Of a stretch of DNA of 64,000 nucleotides, positions 1-11,853 are shown in pieces. This DNA comes from Dicaeum eximium (Eukaryota; Chordata; Aves; Passeriformes; Dicaeidae). The stretch's first letter is position 1, and each line of letters opens with the position of its first letter. The DNA is taken from positions 2,069,069-2,133,068 of the forward strand of contig VWZP01001589.1 of the NCBI GenBank assembly GCA_013396995.1, written 5' to 3'. The position numbers were made by a program, and so were the translations under genes. The notes under the pieces were generated by a model. The model worked only from the letters and a program-made list of their open reading frames with translations. It had not been told where the DNA came from and made no database searches.

Positions 1-1932
1 AATTTTCAAATTAAATTCTGAAATTGTAAATCATAAATAAATGCATTCACCAAAAAAAAGTTTATTCTGAATTAAATACTTATATTTTTTACAGCAGCTT
101 TTATGACCCTTCCACACCTCATAAATATCTCTTATAAATAATCAAGGATCACAACATTATCATGTCTTCATGAAGATTAAAAGGAAGAAATATGGGATAG
201 GAAATTATTATCCTGAGAACTGACATTCTTGCTAAGACAAACTTTAATGTTAAAGAAGTGACTGATAAGAGAAATTGAAATACAGTAAAAAAATCAAGTC
301 AAAAAGTGTTTGGTAAAATGGACAGAGATAGTAAGTCTGAAAAAGTTTTTGTAATTTCAAAGACATACAAGGGAATGTGGGGAGCAGATTTTAAAAAATA
401 TTGTTAACCATTTTGACTTATCATAAGAGAATTTAAAAATGACAAAGTTTTCAGCAGCTATGCTATTTACTGTTTCTCTATTCATAGCTTATATATAGGT
501 ACAGAACTCAAGGATAACACCCTGAATCTTTAAGTGCACGTGAGCTTCACTACTGAAATTCTAATGCACATAACACTCCTAATGAAATGGTGCCATTCTC
601 TAAAACAAAACTCCTTACAGAGGATGAAAACATAAACAGATGACAAGCTAACTAGTCTTTATCTACTAACATGGCAGATTACATGTTTTTAAGTGATGTG
701 ATCTGGTCTTAATTGCTTATGTACCTCTGCATGCTAAAATGAGATGCCAGGTGCACATCAGATGCCTAAAACTCTAACCATGACATTTTTTATGGAAAGC
801 CACTATTTGGTGGTTGAAGCAATTTCTATTTGTAGCAGAAATACATAGAGATTTCCTGTATCTGAGATATACTCTCTCCTTTCCAAGCCAAGAAATATGA
901 GGACATTAAAAATATTAAAGAATGAAACGTTTCCAGCTCACTTGATAACAATGGATGAAATGAAAAATTTGGTTAAATGTAATGCAATTAGATTTCAGTA
1001 ACTATATGAAAGTCAGAAAAACAGAAAATCAGCACGGTACACTTTACACATGTTCATCTCTGAATAACCAGAAAGTCTCAAAGTATAATTAGTTCTCAAG
1101 CAAATACTCCTTGGTGAGTTGGTGTGCATCTTAGTACCCCACAGGGAACAATTCCTGTTTCTGTCTGTTTATAAGGTTGTTAGCCAACAAAACAATTAAT
1201 TCCTTACTGAATAATTTTGAAAAAGACACAAATGCAAAAATACAAAAAGGACTAGGTAACAAACAAAGAATGATCTTTATTTTTCAGTGAGTGGTTAAAA
1301 CCAAACCTTGCATGGTATTATGGTAACGTTTAACATTAATGCAGGAAGTACTTGCAGAATGGAGAATGCTGGTGAACAGTGGCCCTGAAGAATTAAAACT
1401 CATGATACAGAAAGATCTTGCAACCTTTGTGTCTGTTTTGAAGGTGAAAGTTACCAAAATGCTCCATCCAGCTTTAGTGTTCAAAACTGAAAAATAACTG
1501 CAGAATGACTAATGGACTAGCAAAGTGAGATTAAATACTTCCATTCATTTGTTCTGTTGAAAAAAAGAATGATTTTTATTACTTTTTTTATAGTTTCTTT
1601 ATCAGACTGTGCGTGTATATACATCTATATAATGCATACTGAATTGATAATACACTAAACTTATTGGTGATGACAGATGAAAAAATTTTATAGCAGTAAG
1701 GAACAGTTATATTGACAAAAAGCAGTTATCTTCGTCCACCTAATAATTAGGCAGACATACTGATTTCAATTTTTTTATTTTTCAATGTAGCATCAAAACA
1801 ACTGCTTATAGTCTCTTATTTGGTTTATTTGTGTTTGTCAGCATAAAGGATCCAAACTAAAATAAATATCATACCTAGGAAAAGACAACATCCCAAAGAC
1901 CTTCTGAAGTCTGCCACATTGATGTCGTCCAC

Positions 1933-1960
1933 AAATAAATAAATAAATAAATAAATAAAT
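1933..1960. repeat. (AAAT)7 microsatellite
   Basis: Seven uninterrupted AAAT units follow the sequence GTCCAC. This is a simple tetranucleotide repeat of the kind common in vertebrate non-coding DNA. No neighbouring LINE or SINE body is visible, so it does not look like the tail of a retroposon. Confidence 0.95.
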
Positions 1961-3103
1961 ATTGAATTATCATCTTTGTTACAAACACAAATTAACGTAG
2001 CTGTTTTTTGAGATAAAACTAATTATTAACAGCCTAGAAAAATACCATAGGTATGATTGTTTCCCTATGACTAAGATTTTAAAAATAAATATTAAATATT
2101 TTTCAGAAAAATATTTATATTTAAGACTCAGGTCCCAAACGTAAAAAAAGTATTTATTCAGAAAAGCCTTATGCCTTTCAGAAAGTGAGAGTAAATCATG
2201 GTGCTTCTTCCTTTACCTTAAAAAGGAATTTTTTAAAACCATTAAAGACAAATGCAGCTGTTAGGTTGGTACAGAACTTTTCCTTCACTTTCCTTCATAT
2301 TTTTTCATTGTACCATTAAAGGTGAGAGGCTATGTAATATCAATTAGGAGTATGATGACCTGTCAGGCCCCTAAGGCAGCAAGAAAGGAGAAGAAAGGCA
2401 AGTAGGCACTGCCTCTTTTTGCCTTATGGAATATGGACATTGGTTTTAGAGTTCCTTCTGCAAAGCTGACTTTGGAGTAAAATTTCGTTGTCTCTCTTTT
2501 CCTTGTGCAATACAACTGAAAAGACAGATTAATTCTGTCTTTTCCTAACACTTGTGATTCCACAACCAGAGTGAGTGAACTCCTGCAGGTAAGTATCCTC
2601 CTGAAACTGCCTTGCTTCTGCTACCAAACTGTTTAAAGATATTTTTGTGTCAGGCTGCTGTCTTTTGCACTGCCCTTATGCAAAAACACATAGATGCCAT
2701 AGGATAAAGAAAACATCTAAAAGAAAACACTAGCCATAAACTTTTAAACCTCTTCAATCCTCATTTTCAACTGCAGTTCAATTATTTTATGAAAATTTTC
2801 CAAGAATTTCAGGTAACTATAAAATGCCTGTGTGAATAGTTTTAGATGAATGGTTGAAGTCTAACACCATCAGAAGAAACCAAAAGACAAGACTTCCAAT
2901 GAAAACTGTTAGAAATAAAATACAATATTATAAATAATAAAAAAAAAAACCAAACACTCAAATGCTTCGATGTTTTAAAAGAAAATCAATTGTAATCATT
3001 ATAATTTTTATTCTAAGCCCGAATACAATATCCAAAGACTCTGGATTTCAAATTTCTTTTACACTTTGGTTTTTGAGATAATTTCTCATTTTCTTCTTTT
3101 CAG

Positions 3104-3124
3104 CTAATTAGCTGGCCTAATTAG
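3104..3124. promoter_or_regulatory. Paired CTAATTAG homeodomain-type sites
   Basis: Two identical 8-bp palindromes, CTAATTAG, occupy 3104-3111 and 3117-3124 with the 5-bp spacer CTGGC. TAATTA is the core bound by many homeodomain proteins, and closely paired sites are typical of cooperative binding. A pyrimidine-rich tract ending in CAG lies directly upstream and looks like a splice acceptor, but all three downstream frames stop within 21 bases, so an exon start is unlikely. Regulatory function is inference only. Confidence 0.25.
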
Positions 3125-6100
3125 TCAATATTCAGTGTCATAGATCTATAAGGACAGCTATGATTACAATCTGAATTTCTCTTTTCTTTATTAGTTATTA
3201 GTCTTCAGCATCACAAAACCTATTGCATATTACTGTTGTGAAAACCATAATGGATATTTAGGTTTTTATTGGGTTTGGATAATAGAAAATTCAAAGATTT
3301 TCACATCTATCTCAAAGCAAATTGACTAACACAGTAGTCACTGACCTGTAGTTAATGGTTGTATTATTGGCAACTGTTCTTTAACAAGATCCTATATCAC
3401 ACCCAAAGAACTGCCAATATTCCTGTCCTGCCCACTGAACAAGGGCAGCCTCAAGAGAAAGTGAGAAAAACGGTTGGAAGAGAAGCAAGCAGATGATGTC
3501 ATACAGGAACAACAACAGCAGCAAACTTAGATGCCAGGTCCATAGCCCTTCCATGTCTCAAAACTCATTTAGCTAAGCTAATTGTTGCTCCTTAATCAGC
3601 ATGGCGCGCTTCATTTTACATATGCTACTTCAGCCTTCTTTACTGGAGTCAAACACCTGTCCAGAAGTAAATATTATTTATTCATATTATATTCCTGCCT
3701 ACAGCTTCTGTCACAAGATATGATGCCATTGTAAGTAATACCTGAAAAGCAGAGAGCACGATGGACCCCACCTAGAACTTTACAAAAAAGTTTCCAAGTT
3801 TCACAAGTAGGTGGTACAGCAGATGGATACAGACTGCCAGGGGACTGCATGGAAATAATGAGACAGAAATGATTAGAGCAATGGGGAGCAGTAGTGTAGA
3901 ATTAATGGGTGCATTGTAGGAAAAGGAAATTTAAGAAGAAATTTAAAGGAATCAGCTTTGTCAGTGCTTCTCTCCAAGTCCTGTGAAAGGCAGCAGAGAG
4001 AAAAGCTACTAGTTAAAGACAATTATCTCTTGGTTAATAGGCCTGAGGTTGAGGGCTGATCAGAGGGGAGGTTAAATAGTGAGATAAAATTAGCAGAATG
4101 ACAAAGGGAATCTGCCATCTCAGGTTTCATGCAAAGGATTACAGGATAGGAGGGAATGACAAAATTGAAGTAGAAAACAAGACAAAATTTGTCAAGTCCT
4201 GAGATATGGATGTAATGGAAATTAAGACACCTACTGATAAGAGTTTTATTTATAGAACTGTCAACTCAAGCATTAAAATTAAAACAGCCTCATCATATCA
4301 AATGTGTGTATAGAAGCCTGAGAAATCAAGTAAACAATCAGGTATTACTTAATAGCATGGACTCATAAAGGGAAAAATCTCAAAAACAGATTTGTTACCC
4401 AAATTCACACCTGCAGCACACCCCAGAATGCTGCACAAGACAATCCTTTCCTCATACAAAGCAGTCCCTGCTTTATGAACTTCTGGCATCACTTGAATCT
4501 GGCAACTTATTGGATAGGGAGCGACATAAAATTGACAGCCTGCCTGGTTCTCTTCCCACCTTTTGCAGGTGATGGGTTCCTCTTGACTACATCGATTTCA
4601 AAGGTCTATAACATATTTCTGGATTCACCATCAAAAATTGATTTTATGCTGTTAAGCAGTCATACCTTACAAATTATTGGGATAAGGATCCCAAAGAAAT
4701 TTTCTAGGGTTGCTACCACCTCCCAAGACTCATAAAACTTTCCACATGTCCATGCCTCTTCCCCTGCCTGCAGTCTCTCAGGCTGACCAAAAAAGAAAAG
4801 AAATGCAATTGCTGCCTTTAAAATAAAGTGATTTGTTATTGTATCTCTACATTCCTGATTCTCTGAATTAAAAACAGTTCATCCTGAAATATCCAGGGAA
4901 CAATATCATGATTTCTGGGAACAGTGGTTTAACTTCTATATTATATTTGAAGGGGTAACTTTGATGGTAGTGTACAGCATAGCCTGAGGCTGGTAGTCAA
5001 AAACTGAGTATACAGTAAATGCAGAGAGTAAATTCCAATGGTAGTTTAGAGCAGGCAACAAGGACTGTGTTGATTTGCAGCTGAAGAGTTTGGACTTCTG
5101 CCTTGGGACTGAAGTCAGTTGCAAAAGTCTCATAATTGCATAAATTTATACGAAGTTATTTTGTGATTGTCTCCAGCTGATATAGTAACTTGAAAATAAA
5201 GGTAGGATAGAAGGTTTTAGGAGCTTTAACAGCTAAAGCAAAGTAGAACTGGAAAAGGCAAAATGATGACTTACATTTGAAAACCATCCTTGCAGCATAA
5301 AGCAATGATTCTTCTGACACATCAAAGTGACAGAATTTCAGAAATATCTCTCAGTTTAGAAGTCTGGGCAGCATATTTTGCAAAATGAAAGTTGAGCTTA
5401 GTTTTTAAGAGTGTCCTGCCTAATTAAAATTAAGGTTGTAACCCCTTACAGTGGAATTTGTTGGTATTTGTTTTGAGGAGAGGGAGAAGAACTTCCCTTC
5501 TCTCTCCATGGTTTATAAGTAAGAGCTGGTTTAATTACTTGTGTAACTGTTCTGTCCCTCTGGAGTAGTGAGAGCTACTCCAAACAAAGCAAGGAGCAAC
5601 GTTTCTAGTGAGAGGACAGTGACAGCTCCCCTTTAGCTGGAGCCAAAGCTTAGGATGCTTTGTCAGACATGTGAAACCACACACACACATGGATGCACAC
5701 ACAGACTCCCAAGGGTCTGAAGTGGGCATTGCAAAATGCTCAGAGCCTGACATTAGTGCCTGCTCAGCAGCAGCATCTACCAGGAAAACCAACCAGTGAA
5801 TCTGGGCTTTCTGTCCCATTGAACATGTCTTACTGTCTGTGATCTTAGCTGCATCATGTGTGGCTTTGTTTTGGGAGAATCATTACAAAACAAAAGGATA
5901 TCAAGTGTTGGCAGGTTCTCTGGGCTAATAATGATCCTAATATTACACATAGCACTAAACACATTGTAGCCTATATTGCTCTATAGAAGGTTGTGCAATG
6001 CTGTTAATCTGTTCTATATAGCAAATAATAAAGAGAAATTAACTTCTACTGTGCTTATCATAAGGTACAGTTTTAATAATATTTCTCCATTACTCAGTTA

Positions 6101-9088
6101 TCAAATACTAGTCATATTTATAGGCAAGTCACAAAATTTACACATTCTGGTGGAATTTGTTCACCATGCCAATCCATATTTTTCTTGCAACATAAGAAGC
6201 AGTGAATGGACAGGGCAAGTGCATCAACATCTAAAGAAAACTGAGGGCTTTATCAGTCTAAAATCGGTTTGTTTAAGAAATTCTTAAGAAAACCAAAGAT
6301 AAGTTACTTTCCTCTTCCAAAATTTATCACTATCTGTTTTAGAAAGATGATGACACTCTATAAATAAAATCTTAAGAACTTCTTCTAAAACTGTTTTTTT
6401 TTCTCTTCTTTGGGACATAATTTCTGCTACTCACCACCATTAACCACAGCCTGGATGCAATTTTCAGTGGTTAGAGTCTTTGAAGTTTTGTTTTTGCAAG
6501 TTTTTAAGAGGAAGTTAATCAGACCTTTGTTACTTTGGCTTTAAAACATTCAATTATCTTTCATTTTTTTCCTACTTATCCTTCTGTGGAGGTCTGAATA
6601 CTTACTGACAGTGATATTGGCTGGTCAACAATAGCTGTCAGGGCAAAGAGAATTTTTTCTTTATTAACAGCACATTGCTGAAAGAGGATGCAAATTATTT
6701 TGTTTCAATAAAAACTGGAAACAGCATTTCAAGATTGTGTCTGGATTCTGAATTACTGCAGTCCCCTATAGGAAATTTGTGGCCTGGAGACTGACAACAG
6801 AGGAAGGTAACTAGCAAACACTGAGAGCAGTGGAACTAAAGGAGTTTTAGACTGAAGAGTGTGATTTCTGTTTGAGCAATGAAAGGACAAGAAGAGTCTG
6901 AAAATCTTTCCCTTGCCATCTGCCATGTTGCTAACCCCTTAGAGCAGTACTTCACACTAGTCCTTTGACATTTGGCTCTTTTCCAAGCTTATGCTGTCAT
7001 TTTTTCCTGAAGCTGCACAAGTCTGCCAAGAGATCTGTTTTTATAAATATACATCTTAGAGTAAGCACAGGCCTGAGATGCAGTTAATACTTCAAGTGCA
7101 AGTTAAGAGCTTGAAAAACCCCATCTATATAAAGTGCTTTGCAGGGACTATGGTGAACTTGGCAGAGAGCAAAGATGCCCAGTGGCACTGTGTTGCATGT
7201 TCTTAGGGCTCCTAGGCACCAGGAAGCTGCATCTCTGCACAGGGACCCAGTATTCTATAATTTGGTGAGGAAAAACTTTGTGTGACTTTTGATGAAGTTG
7301 TAGCTAATGGAAATAACTCGAAATAAAACAGTGAACAGGACAGCTGGACTGATAAGGGAGATGGGCCAGGCCTCAGTCACATCAGACAGATACAGCTAAA
7401 ACAGGTTGTAGAAAGAACAATCCAGAGCAAGAAATATGAATTGTAAGAAAAAAAAGAAAGGAAAGTATTAAGCAGTGGAAGACATTTCTGCAGGTGGCAA
7501 AAGCAACGCATGATAGCTTCACATTTTCTGATTTCTGGTCAACTTTGAACTGCTTTTACTACATAGGAATTTAAAAGATTGTTTATAGAGTATTAGTGTA
7601 CATGAAGTACTGTAGAAATTGATCCTCTGACAAGTAGCTTGCAGCCTGGCTGGGTATGCTACTCCAGGATTCTTTCTACACTGCAGAAATTATTTTGGCA
7701 ATCCTATCTCCAATTTCTTTCTCCCTCAATCTTTGCTCAAAACACAATGTATTTTCTGTGGAAGTTGAGTTGCTAACCTTTTTATATTTGTTACAGTAAA
7801 AAATAGTAATGAGGCTATGATATATGAATATTGTACTGAAACCAGGTTTTTAACAATATAACTATAGTTCAATCAGCTGCAGCATTGGTTCAAGTGCATT
7901 AATTGCCAAAAATCATAGCCAGATGCTTATTTAAGCCTTTTAGTCACTATCAGACATTATTTGCATTGATTCAGAAGCACTTTTCTCTTACATAACATTA
8001 CTTACACCATCAGTATAGGTGTGCTGAAACATCAGTTTCAAACAATATCAGTGTTTCATGTTGCTCTAAAAAAAGTCCAAAAAAAGGGAGTCTTCAATAA
8101 CTAAATGATAGACAGACTCTTAGATTTTTCATGTTCCCAAGTGGCAGACACTGAAGTTTCAGGCTATAGATGAAATATACATGATACATTTCTCAGCTAA
8201 TTATTTGTCAGTATATTAATAAATCACACCAGTCCCTGCAAGGCTATCTAAATTTAGAAGGTTCATGAGATGTAATACATAATTAATACCCTTAGATTGG
8301 ATGGCTTAAAGGCAAGTGATTTCCTGATCTCATATGAAGTAGAGAAAATTTATCATTGTCCAAGTCACGAATTGCCAGCATGCCTGCTTTTTGGGACTGT
8401 GTATAAACGTTTCTGTCATTTATTTGGGTTCATGAGGAGAAAACAGAAAATACATAACAAGCAGAGGTACATTTTTTTAAAACTCATGAAGTTGTGTTTA
8501 TGAATGATAAAGGAATAAAATCCTATATGTGCTCATAAGGGTAATGAATTGACATTTGATCATAATCATCAATGGCAGATTTACCACTGATATCATAAGA
8601 TTGTTGTCAGGTCACAAATATGTGTGTGCAAACACCTGCATGCAAAATTCTCCAATCATTCAGGCATCTGTCTCCATGTTCTCCAATCTCTTCTCAGAAT
8701 GTTTATCCATGGCCTTTTGGGAAGATGGACCTCACAGCTTCCCACACTGAACATTTCTTGCCCTTTGCTCTTTCCTGGTCTTATTCTCTCATCTTGTATA
8801 TTTTATTTTTACATGTCATTATTCAAGTGGGAGGAACCACAGTGTACAGAATTCACTTTTCCCCAGATGCAAAGAAACTCAGTTCTTGCACAGTTTGTTA
8901 ATCTTGCTAGAGTGATACACTCTACACACGTTTTTACATATCTATAAGATTTTTAGAGGCAGGACTGCAGACAAATTTACAGGCTGACAGGAGATAGTGT
9001 GTTTGTACATCTCTCCTCCACCTTCCTATCATCCAAAAAGACAAGCTTTATTTCTGAGAAAAATTGCCAAAGAATATGAATTAAGTTA

Positions 9089-9103
9089 CAGAATCACAGA
9101 ATC
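9089..9103 (-). repeat. Possible CR1 3'-tail remnant
   Basis: The motif CAGAATCACAGAATC contains two copies of the 8-bp unit that ends avian CR1 elements, here in reverse orientation. The bases that should follow (the conserved GGTTGGAAGAGACC-type segment) are not recognisable, so this may be a badly eroded CR1 end or chance. Confidence 0.2.
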
Positions 9104-9778
9104 GAATTTTACAAGAATGCTTCTGCTTTTCTCTATAGACATGAATTCTCCTGTCTGAATAGAATATTACCTGACTAGGAAAGCACCCCTTCAATATCAG
9201 GCTACCAAAAGCAGAGCTCCCTCTCCTTCAGACCTTCTCCAGTATCTTTCTGAGCACTGTGGATAGCACAGCCATACAGTCTTTCCCACTGTGGAGAAAA
9301 TAAGCAAACCCTTCACTGATGAGGTTACTTTTCCCCAGGTTTGTGACAAAATTTATGCAATCATTTATGTAAATTATTTACCCAACTGACTTCTCAAAGC
9401 TCCAAATGGCTCAAAATCTTCTGAAATTCAGTGGTTAGAAGAGAGTCTGTAGCTCCAAGTGCAACAAGGCTGACCATTTTTATCCACTCCACTCAGAAAA
9501 GGTAGAGTGCAAGCAGAAAAGGTAGAGGACATCAAGAATCAGAGGCAGAAAATGAAGTTGGTAATTTTTAATCATATAATAAAAGAGAGAAAAAGTAACC
9601 ATCTCCAGGTCAAGGAAAAGGAAAATAAAGACACATCTAATGACTCCATACAGACAAGTTCTGAAATACCAGCTTTTAAAGTGGAACATCCTTTCAAGTT
9701 AGATAATTTCTTGAAATATTTCCCAAAATCTTTCTTCTGCAATTGAACATATCTTTGCAATTGCAACATAGGTCACTT

Positions 9779-10095
9779 TTGGGTTTTAATGTTTTGGGGT
9801 TTTTTTGTTAGGGTTGGGATTAAATGTGTGAGATGGTATTTTTTGTTTGGATTTAGATGTTTATTAGTTTTTATTTATACTATAGTTTTATAAACTGTGA
9901 GTTTTATAATATTTTATGTTAATAAAATGAAAAACTTGAGTTGTATTTTTAATAAAGTTTTTAAAGGATAAATTGTTTCATTAACAAATGATATTGAAAT
10001 TATTTTTTAATTTAATAATTAATTATTNTTTTTTTAATGGTTTAAGGTTAAAAATAGTGATTTTTGGGGGGTTAGTGTTTGTTAGTATAGCAAGT
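9779..10095. other. C-depleted T/G-rich low-complexity block
   Basis: Over about 300 bases the plus strand contains roughly five C residues, while G and T are abundant, including runs such as TTTTGGGG and TTTTTGGGGGG. The flanks return abruptly to ordinary composition at about 9778 and 10096. One base, 10027, is ambiguous (N) in a T run. The block lies just upstream of two solo LTRs. It has no open frame and no clear tandem unit. A strand-biased C-to-T mutation history, a decayed T/G-rich satellite or an assembly problem are all possible. Confidence 0.7.
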
Positions 10096-10269
10096 TTAAA
10101 ATTTCCAGTAACTAGGGTTCCAACAGGCCACTTCTTGCCCGTGTGGACAGATACATAGGCAATATTGAATGCAGACTCAGTAGCATTAGAGAGGAAGGCC
10201 ACCTGGATAAAATCCTGTTTCAGTCAGGTGTGTAGCTTTAGTATGAATCTCATCTCTGACTTGACCTTA
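10096..10269. other. Short unclassified segment before LTR
   Basis: Ordinary-composition sequence lies between the C-depleted block and the first LTR. I see no match to ERV internal coding sequence (no gag, protease or polymerase motif in any frame), so it does not look like retained provirus interior. Confidence 0.5.
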
Positions 10270-10819
10270 TGTCCTGGTAGCAGCTGGGATGGAATTCATT
10301 TTCTCCTCAGTAGCTGGTGCAATGCTGTGTTTCAGATTTAGCATGAGGATGATGTTTACAACACGCACGATGTCTTTGGTGTTGCTCAGTAGTGCTTACT
10401 AAGGACCAAAGTCAAGGACTTTTCAGTGTCACGGTCTGTCAGTGAAGAGGAAGTAGCTGGGCATGAGCAAAGATGGGACAGCCGATCCAAACTGGCCAAG
10501 GGGACATTCCATGCCTTAGCATGTCATGCTCAGCATATGAACTGAGGGGAGCTGGCCGTGCGCCAGGGACAGCTGCTCAGGGACAGGCTGGGCATCGCTC
10601 CTTGTGTGGGGAACAACAGTACTGTGCATCACTTGTTCTTCTTGGGTTTTATTCCTCTCTCTCCCTCCTTTTCATTGTTATCATTATTATAATTTGTATT
10701 AGTATATTTTACTTTGTTTCGATTATTAAACTATTACTATCTCAACGCAGCAGGGTGGGGAAGAGGGAGCAGGAGCGGATGCATGGCACTTAATTACCAG
10801 CTGGAATTAAGGCATGACA
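10270..10819 (+). mobile_element. Solo LTR, avian ERVL-like family
   Basis: The element starts TGTCCTGG and ends GGCATGACA, giving the TG...CA termini of a retroviral LTR over about 550 bp. Its order of blocks matches an abundant avian LTR consensus that I recall as ERVL-type: a 5' segment around GTAGCTGGTGCAATGCTGTG, a degraded TATA region near 10533-10542 (CATATGAACT), a T/ATT-rich stretch, a polyadenylation signal ATTAAA at 10725-10730, and a 3' end with TTAATTACCAGCTGG. The flanks CCTTA (10265-10269) and CCTGC (10820-10824) agree at only three of five positions, so the target duplication is eroded or the edges are slightly off. No internal retroviral region or partner LTR is present, which indicates LTR-LTR recombination. 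Many substitutions from the consensus suggest a fairly old copy. The family name is uncertain. Confidence 0.8.
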
Positions 10820-11173
10820 CCTGCTTTCAGCAACTATTTTCCCGGCTTTCACATACATAAATTTGTTCCACAAATATTCATAGATAAGTGACCAGAAGAA
10901 AACTTGTTCCTGTACTTTTTTTCCACTGGATCCTTACTTTTTATCTCAGAGAACCCAATATATGGGTACAAATAAAACCTGGATTTCAGGTAGGAAAAGA
11001 CGCCTGTTTTCATGCTACCTCCTTGCTGTCTTTACTTTGAAAGATCTTTTGCCTTATATGTACAAAATGGAATTATTCTTTTTATCACCTCCCTTCCAAC
11101 ATCTTCAGTACTTGCTTGTTTCAGGATTTCAGGACTGTAGTAAAACAAATGATGGCTTCACTGTTGTCTGTTC

Positions 11174-11178
11174 CTCAG
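11174..11178. repeat. Left target-site duplication CTCAG
   Basis: CTCAG directly precedes the TG terminus of the LTR at 11179 and is repeated exactly at 11849-11853. A 5-bp duplication is what ERVL-class and several other retroviral integrases produce. Confidence 0.85.
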
Positions 11179-11848
11179 TGTCCTAGGGTGACTTTGTGAT
11201 GCTTGTATCCCCAATCATCTGTTCTGCTTATGCTGGATATTGAGTTCTGTGCTTTTTAAACTAGATCTGGGAGTGAAGAGGAGGAGAAGGAGAAGTGGTG
11301 GAATGTCTGAGGCAGATGTATTCAAAAACAGAAAAAGAAGAGCTTCAGGTCTCTCACTCAGAGACTGTGCTGTCTGCAGCACAGACAGGGGGAGAGAGCT
11401 CTCCTTTGCTTTCAGGGTTTTTTTTGCTAGCTGAGACAGAGAAGTTCCTAGACTGTTTTTTTTTTCTTTTCCTTGGAACTGATCAGCCCTGCTCTGGACT
11501 GAAAACACAGAAGAACACCGGGAGCTCACACCTGTGGCCCACTGGGGCCCAGGACGGGACATTTCCAGCGCCGGAGGGACTGAAAAGAATTTAATAAAGC
11601 CGAGCTACACCTCAAGAAAGGACTCTCTCTCTGAATTTGCTGTCTCATCAGAACAGCAAGAGGTTTTATTATTTAATATTATTAATTTTTCCATGTTTGT
11701 GAGTACTTTGCTTGTTAAATAAAGTTTTTTCCACTTCTCTCAAAGGAGGTTTATGTCTCCTGAACCGGTGAGGGGAGGGGCCACCTGAATTTGCTTTCGA
11801 GGGACCCCATTTGGAGGTTTCCTCCCAAATTTGCCCTAGACCAGGACA
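11179..11848 (+). mobile_element. Solo LTR with intact ends
   Basis: This 670-bp LTR begins TGTCCTAGGG and ends CCAGGACA, so the termini are TG...CA and form a short imperfect inverted repeat. It is flanked by the perfect 5-bp duplication CTCAG. Inside are a TTTAAA TATA-like box at 11255-11260, a purine-rich stretch (11275-11335), a GC-richer block around 11520-11580, and a polyadenylation signal AATAAA at 11718-11723 followed by a T run. I recognise it as a family common in passerine genomes, though I cannot give a secure name. There is no internal region. Open frames on both strands within it (for example 11215-11562) are incidental. The clean ends and exact duplication suggest a younger insertion than the neighbouring LTR at 10,270. 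Confidence 0.88.
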
Positions 11849-11853
11849 CTCAG
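11849..11853. repeat. Right target-site duplication CTCAG
   Basis: This is the exact copy of the CTCAG at 11174-11178, immediately after the CA terminus of the LTR. Confidence 0.85.

Larger units (their letters stand above)
1..9778. other. Unique AT-rich non-coding DNA
   Basis: No exon, RNA gene or recognisable transposon was found on either strand. Open frames are all under about 110 codons, have no family resemblance, and occur on both strands as expected by chance. The stretch contains one microsatellite (1933-1960), a paired homeodomain-type motif (3104-3124), an octamer ATTTGCAT (7959-7966) and a short CR1-tail-like motif (9089-9103). It could be intergenic or intronic. Confidence 0.7.

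Noticed and set aside
3075..3124. Splice-acceptor-like polypyrimidine tract ending in CAG at 3103
   Set aside because: All three downstream frames hit a stop within 21 bases, so it does not open a coding exon; a non-coding exon cannot be excluded but is unsupported.
9780..9830. Telomere-like TTAGGG in the T/G-rich block
   Set aside because: Only one exact unit is present, without tandem repetition, so it is not an interstitial telomeric array.
11215..11594. Open frames of about 100-115 codons on both strands
   Set aside because: They lie within the solo LTR at 11,179-11,848 and include purine-run translations; no LTR of this type encodes a protein there.
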